Shown: one piece after another, positions 59,256 through 64,000 of the stretch
How positions within the stretch are numbered: the first letter of the stretch is position 1
How the letters are laid out: the number at the start of each line of letters is the position of its first letter
Origin: an uncultured Alphaproteobacteria bacterium
GTDB lineage: Bacteria; Pseudomonadota; Alphaproteobacteria; HIMB59
Length of the DNA: 64,000 nucleotides
NCBI GenBank assembly: GCA_902521795.1
Contig: CABYSX010000002.1
Coordinates: 62,001-126,000, forward strand
Direction: 5' to 3'
The notes under the pieces: model-generated
Database searches by the model: none
The model's input: only the letters and a program-made list of their open reading frames with translations
Told to the model about the DNA's origin: nothing
Translations under genes and position numbers: made by a program

Positions 59256-60704
59256 ATGTTAAATCTAAAACCTATAGCTTTTGTTGTTGGATCTGTAGTA
59301 TGTGCTGTTGGTTTTTTACTTTTTTTACCACTTATTACAGAGATAATTTATAAAACTGAGTCATGGCAGTCTTATGTCGTTCCAATACTTTTATATGTTA
59401 TAATTGGAGGGTCTTTAGTTATTACAAATCGAAATGTAGAATTTAATTTGACTATCAGAGATGCATTTGTAATGACAATACTATCATGGTTATTGATGTC
59501 CATCCTGTGCGCTGTTCCATTTATTTATACTCAATCTGATCTGAGCATTATTGATGCTATTTTTGAGTCAATGAGTGGTATTACTACTACTGGTGCTACT
59601 ACTCTTAATAGCCTAGATGAGCTACCGAAAGGAATACTTATTTGGAGAGCTCTATTACAATGGTTAGGAGGAATTGGAATTGTTGTAATTGCTCTTTTTG
59701 TTCTTCCTTTTTTAAAAGTAGGTGGAATGCAACTCTTTCACTTGGAAGGCGATGATCCTTATGAAAAATTTCTTCCAAAAATTTCTTCTGTTGTAAAAAA
59801 AATAATATTCATTTACACAGCTCTTACATTTTTTTTATTTTTTTTATATTCAATTAATGGAATGAGTTTATTTGATGCTCTTGCTCATAGTTTTACTACA
59901 ATTTCAACAGGCGGATTTTCAACTCACAACGAGTCTTTTGGCTATTTTCAAAGTAATTCCATACTTTTAGTAGCAATTATATTTATGATATTGGGAAGTT
60001 TTCCTTTTCTGGTTCTTGCTCAAATTAATTTAAAAAATATTAATACTATTTTTAAAGATCAACAGGTAAAAGTTTTCCTTTTAATTTTATTTTTATCTAT
60101 CGTAATTATTTATTTTCTTGCGGAAAAGTACTTATTTGGGTCTATTTTTGATAAGGTTCTAGTTATTTCATTTAATACAATTTCAATAATTTCAGGCACA
60201 GGCTATATTAGCGAAAATTTTGAAGATTGGGGAAATTATGCTTCAGTTTTATTTCTTTTACTGATGTTTATTGGAGGATGTGCCGGTTCAACAACTGGTG
60301 GATTGAAGATATTTCGTTTTCAAATTTTATTTAAATATTTAAATCTTCATCTAAAAAAAATGCTACAACCTCACGCCGTAAGCGTTAGCCATTTTAATGG
60401 AAAAAAAATACCAGATACTACTTATGACTCAGTCATGAGTTTTTTCTTTTTATATATTTTCACATTTGCTTTATCGGCATTGTTTTTATCTTTTACTGGT
60501 TTAGACTTTATTACCTGTATTTCAGCAGCAGCATCAGCAATATCTAATGTTGGACCTGGCCTAGGCGAGCTTATAGGCCCTGAAGGTAATTATAATGTGC
60601 TCAATGGTTACTCAAAGTTTATTTTAATTTTAACTATGTTTTTAGGAAGATTAGAAATGTTAACTATTTTAATTATTTTTTTTCCAGCTTTTTGGAGAGA
60701 TTAA
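59256..60704 (+). CDS. trkH: TrkH-family potassium uptake protein
   Basis: SMSGITTTGATTL, FTTISTGGFSTHNESFG, GGCAGSTTGGLKIFRFQ selectivity-filter repeats. Confidence 0.95.
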   Translation: MLNLKPIAFVVGSVVCAVGFLLFLPLITEIIYKTESWQSYVVPILLYVIIGGSLVITNRNVEFNLTIRDAFVMTILSWLLMSILCAVPFIYTQSDLSIIDAIFESMSGITTTGATTLNSLDELPKGILIWRALLQWLGGIGIVVIALFVLPFLKVGGMQLFHLEGDDPYEKFLPKISSVVKKIIFIYTALTFFLFFLYSINGMSLFDALAHSFTTISTGGFSTHNESFGYFQSNSILLVAIIFMILGSFPFLVLAQINLKNINTIFKDQQVKVFLLILFLSIVIIYFLAEKYLFGSIFDKVLVISFNTISIISGTGYISENFEDWGNYASVLFLLLMFIGGCAGSTTGGLKIFRFQILFKYLNLHLKKMLQPHAVSVSHFNGKKIPDTTYDSVMSFFFLYIFTFALSALFLSFTGLDFITCISAAASAISNVGPGLGELIGPEGNYNVLNGYSKFILILTMFLGRLEMLTILIIFFPAFWRD

Positions 60705-61204
60705 TTTACTGATTTCAATTCTTTACTAAGTCTACTAATTACATCGAATTGAGTGTTTGTAATAATTTCATCAAAGTCTTTAAGGCTAAATGTACCGGTA
60801 ATAGATCCAAAAGAGTTTACTTTTCCTTTAATTTGTTTTTTTTGAGATAAGGTAGGTTTCTCTAAAATTACCCTAAAATTAAATGAGATTTCAACCCTTT
60901 TGCCCTCAGATATATTTGTAATCTTTTGAATATAATTAGAGGTATAAAACATCATATTACCCTCAACACCATTAACTTTGACTCTATTATTAAACCAATA
61001 ATTTAACTTACTTTTAAAATCATCAGGAAAAGTTTCATCAATTATCAATGATTTAGTGACAGTATCAAAATATGAAACTTCCAAGGATAACAATTTTGAT
61101 TTAATTTTTTCAGAATTAGCAAAGCCAATACCCATAAAAAATATTAAGGCAATTAATAGTAAATTTTTATAAAATGTCGTTAAATTAAAAGAAATAGATA
61201 CCAT
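60701..61204 (-). CDS. Secreted hypothetical protein
   Basis: N-terminal signal/TM segment followed by a beta-rich 140-aa domain; no family recognised. Confidence 0.6.
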   Translation of the reverse strand: MVSISFNLTTFYKNLLLIALIFFMGIGFANSEKIKSKLLSLEVSYFDTVTKSLIIDETFPDDFKSKLNYWFNNRVKVNGVEGNMMFYTSNYIQKITNISEGKRVEISFNFRVILEKPTLSQKKQIKGKVNSFGSITGTFSLKDFDEIITNTQFDVISRLSKELKSVN

Positions 61205-61214
61205 TTTTATAAAA

Positions 61215-62522
61215 TCATAATTTAAATAGATTATATTTAAACTTTAAATTATAAAAAATAATAAAAATTACCGAAAAATAATTTAATGAACTCAAATATG
61301 TATTATAAAAACTTACACTAGGAGCAAATGGGAAATATATACAAATTGTTGAAATTATACAAAACTTATATAGGTGATCTGAATAATATTTTTTACTTAA
61401 AACTATTAACTTAAACTCTTTTAAAATAAAAAAGTAAAATAAAAGTAAGATGGTAAAAGCAAAAACACCATTTTCCGAAAAAATTTGAAGATAAAAGTTA
61501 TGTGGATGAGTAGAACAAGAGTTTAAATAAATAATATTATTACTATCCTCATCTATAAAACTATCGTAAGAATAAACAAATTCTTTTGCAGAGCAATTTA
61601 TACTAAAACTATCAGTTCCGACACCAGTAATAAGATTTTTCTCAATCATATTTAATGCAGTTTTATAATGTCCGATATAATGATTAGGGTATATTTGAAA
61701 TTTATTATTTTCAAATAATTGATCTACGGTCTTGCCTATTAATTTTTCACTAATATTTGGAGTTAAAAACAGAATTAAGAAAAATGAAGGTATAAAAATT
61801 AATGAAATTTTAAAAATTTTTTTCCAGTAGTCTCTATAAGCAAATAAGATCAAAAAATTCATAAAAATAAACATAAAAGTAGAAGTTCTGTGAAAGCTTA
61901 AAACTATGAGAATTGCTGAAATAATAAGAATTATTAAAGTTATAATATTTACTCTTTTATATATTGAAAGACTTAATCCGAAAAATAATGGATAAATTTT
62001 AATTAAATAAATACCAAGAATTTTATATATAAATACCCCTTTAAAACCCTCTACATATGGGTCATAAAATCCATGATAGGCTATGTCAGTCGTAGGCATA
62101 GGGCCGGATATAGCTTCGTAAATTACAAATAAAAGTAAAATTATTATTGAAAAACATATAGACCAATATAGAAATACGAAATTTTCATTTCTAAATTTGC
62201 TAAATATAAAAATACCAGCTAGAAAATAAAAATAATAAGGAGCATATAATAAAGTAGCATTAAAAGATAATCTCAAATTAATAGAAAAAAAACTTGTTAA
62301 AAACAATATACAAATGAATAGAAGAAAAATAATCATGTATTTATTTTTAATTAAGAACAAATATTTATTATAAAAAATTAGATAAATTCCGTAAATTGCA
62401 ATAATTACGCTTAATAAATTATTTAAGGCAGGACCAAATAAAAATAAAAAAGGAAAAAAACTAAAAATTAATAAAAAAAAATTTTTATAATTTAAATTTC
62501 TTAATAAAATCTCTAGGGACAT
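61215..62522 (-). CDS. O-antigen ligase/polymerase-like membrane protein
   Basis: Many TM segments; FHRTSTFMFIFMNFLILF and the periplasmic GVGTDSF...STHPHNFYLQIFSENGVFAF motif typical of Wzy/WaaL. Confidence 0.88.
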   Translation of the reverse strand: MSLEILLRNLNYKNFFLLIFSFFPFLFLFGPALNNLLSVIIAIYGIYLIFYNKYLFLIKNKYMIIFLLFICILFLTSFFSINLRLSFNATLLYAPYYFYFLAGIFIFSKFRNENFVFLYWSICFSIIILLLFVIYEAISGPMPTTDIAYHGFYDPYVEGFKGVFIYKILGIYLIKIYPLFFGLSLSIYKRVNIITLIILIISAILIVLSFHRTSTFMFIFMNFLILFAYRDYWKKIFKISLIFIPSFFLILFLTPNISEKLIGKTVDQLFENNKFQIYPNHYIGHYKTALNMIEKNLITGVGTDSFSINCSAKEFVYSYDSFIDEDSNNIIYLNSCSTHPHNFYLQIFSENGVFAFTILLLFYFFILKEFKLIVLSKKYYSDHLYKFCIISTICIYFPFAPSVSFYNTYLSSLNYFSVIFIIFYNLKFKYNLFKL

Positions 62523-62528
62523 TTATGT

Positions 62529-63431
62529 TTATATAAATAACCATTTAAGAATGCCTTTTTGGGCAATCATCCTATTTTTAGCTTGATCTAAAACAATAGA
62601 TTTTTCGCTTTCTATGACTTCTTTTGTTACTTCATTACCTATATTGGCAGGTAAACAATGTGCAAAAACACAATTATCTTTTGTTTTATTCATAAGGCCT
62701 TCGTTAACTTGGAACTTATTTAATAAAATTTTTTTGTTATTATTTGCTTTGTCATTCATAGACTCATAAACATCAGTCATGATACAGTTTGAATTACTAA
62801 TTACTCTATCATCTAAATCAAAATAGAAATTAGCTATATCATTTTTTGGAAAAAAACTAATTTTTTCATTATAAATTTCTTTATCAGTAAAAATATTAAA
62901 CTTAATTTCAGGAAAAATTTGGATGAACTCTAAATAACTGAATAAAACATTATTCATGTCTCCAAACCAAGAGATTTCTAAATTATCTAAAGAAATAAAA
63001 TGTTTCCTTAAAGTGTAAATATCAGAGATTATCTGACATGGATGAGACTTTTCGGATAATCCATTAATAATTGGATTTTTAAAATAAGATACAGCTTTTT
63101 CTAATTTTTTGTGACTATCTGTTCTATAAACGATACCGTCTAAATAGATATTAAACATTTTAAAAGTATCTTCGAATGTTTCATTTCTTTTAAAATTTAA
63201 CTTTTCAAAATCTATATCTATGAAATTTCCTCCTAATTGGCTAATACCAACTTGAAAAGAAATTCTTGTTCTAGTTGAATATTTTTCAAATATTAAACCT
63301 ATACATTTGTTATTGAGAATTTTGTCGTTCGAATTATTGACTAAATCATCGGTAAAGGAAAAAATATCTTCAATATCTTTTTTATTGAGGTCTGAAATAT
63401 CTAATAAACTTTTCATGCATAATATATACAA
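62529..63431 (-). CDS. argF: Ornithine carbamoyltransferase-like protein (start probably at 63416, MKSLLDISDL)
   Basis: YSTRTRISFQVGISQLGG, HPCQIISD, TDVYESM, FAHCLPANIGNEVTKEV. Confidence 0.82.
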   Translation of the reverse strand: MYILCMKSLLDISDLNKKDIEDIFSFTDDLVNNSNDKILNNKCIGLIFEKYSTRTRISFQVGISQLGGNFIDIDFEKLNFKRNETFEDTFKMFNIYLDGIVYRTDSHKKLEKAVSYFKNPIINGLSEKSHPCQIISDIYTLRKHFISLDNLEISWFGDMNNVLFSYLEFIQIFPEIKFNIFTDKEIYNEKISFFPKNDIANFYFDLDDRVISNSNCIMTDVYESMNDKANNNKKILLNKFQVNEGLMNKTKDNCVFAHCLPANIGNEVTKEVIESEKSIVLDQAKNRMIAQKGILKWLFI

Positions 63432-63473
63432 TATTATATTAATTTATTAATATAATTATATATAAGTTAAAAA

Positions 63474-64000
63474 ATGTCAAAAAATGTTAAAATCCAAAAA
63501 AAACAAGATTTAAATTTTTTTTATCTTTTATCAATTATTTATAAAAATTTAATTTTATTTCTAATTTTAACTATTATACCTATTTTTATCGCTTTTATAA
63601 CTTTCTATCAATCAAAGGATGAGTATATCTATGAAATTGTTTTTACACAGAATTACGTTGAAATAGAGCACCAAAGTGTCAAATGTTTAATATCTGATAA
63701 AATTCCATGTAGATATGACATATATATAAATAAGTTACTCGAAGATTATAAAAGTTACATAGATTTTAAAATATTTAAAAATAATTTGCAGTTAAAAGGA
63801 GATAATGTAGGAGATCTAAAACTTATAGAACAATTTGTAAGATCATCAAATGAAAAAATATCAAAAAATATTTACGAAAAAAATGTGAATAAATTAAAGA
63901 TGATACAAAATATAATAAATGATCCAAAGTATAATTTTCAAAAAGATGATTTTTTTGTAGGAAATATTTTTTATTTAAATGATTTACTTAATAAATTTGA
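63474..64000 (+). CDS. Wzz/chain-length-determinant-like N-terminal fragment (partial, runs off window)
   Basis: Open frame from ATG at 63474: MSKNVKIQKKQDLNFFYLLSIIYKNLILFLILTIIPIFIAFITFYQSKDEYIYEIVFTQNYVEI..., N-terminal TM then periplasmic domain. Confidence 0.6.
   Translation, partial: MSKNVKIQKKQDLNFFYLLSIIYKNLILFLILTIIPIFIAFITFYQSKDEYIYEIVFTQNYVEIEHQSVKCLISDKIPCRYDIYINKLLEDYKSYIDFKIFKNNLQLKGDNVGDLKLIEQFVRSSNEKISKNIYEKNVNKLKMIQNIINDPKYNFQKDDFFVGNIFYLNDLLNKF

Noticed and set aside
58138-59353. ORFs 58138..58332 (+), 58915..59145 (-) and 59168..59353 (+)
   Set aside because: Overlap fhs, apaG and trkH in wrong frames.

Overview
The window is a 64 kb stretch of a low-GC, very gene-dense bacterial chromosome. 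Gene content and synteny point to an alphaproteobacterium, probably a streamlined marine lineage: ALAS-type hemA, rluD-rpoH adjacency, the DUF1013/TrcR family, an aapJQMP-type transporter, and tol-pal next to yebC. Most of it is core genome: an ftsZ-ftsA-ftsQ-ddl-murB-murC-murG block, rluD-rpoH, purA-hisZ-like-glmM-ftsH-tilS, cpoB-pal-tolBARQ, yebC, 5-FCL/zapA, tkt-gap-fba-efp, rpmE, trcR, a CFA-like methyltransferase/DUF1365/flavin oxidase/photolyase cluster, rpmG, trhO, a nearly complete heme pathway (hemA, C, B, E, H, F, J), transporters, an aap amino-acid ABC operon, ugd, fhs, apaG, trkH and the edge of a surface-polysaccharide region. I saw no CRISPR array, prophage, IS element, rRNA or clear tRNA. 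The observations most worth a second look are: (i) a small PD-(D/E)XK-like nuclease between yebC and tolQ, where ruvCAB usually sits; (ii) a full-length photolyase frame missed by the ORF track because it has no canonical start codon and lies in frame behind the rpmG stop; (iii) an extended HemC with a HemD-like tail next to a Cys-rich (Zn-type) HemB; (iv) an intergenic element with interlocking inverted repeats at about 46.0-46.16 kb; and (v) two sub-60-aa ORFs with their own terminator at about 50.5-50.9 kb. I found no convincing complete new system. All family calls come from reading the proteins by eye and none has been database-checked.
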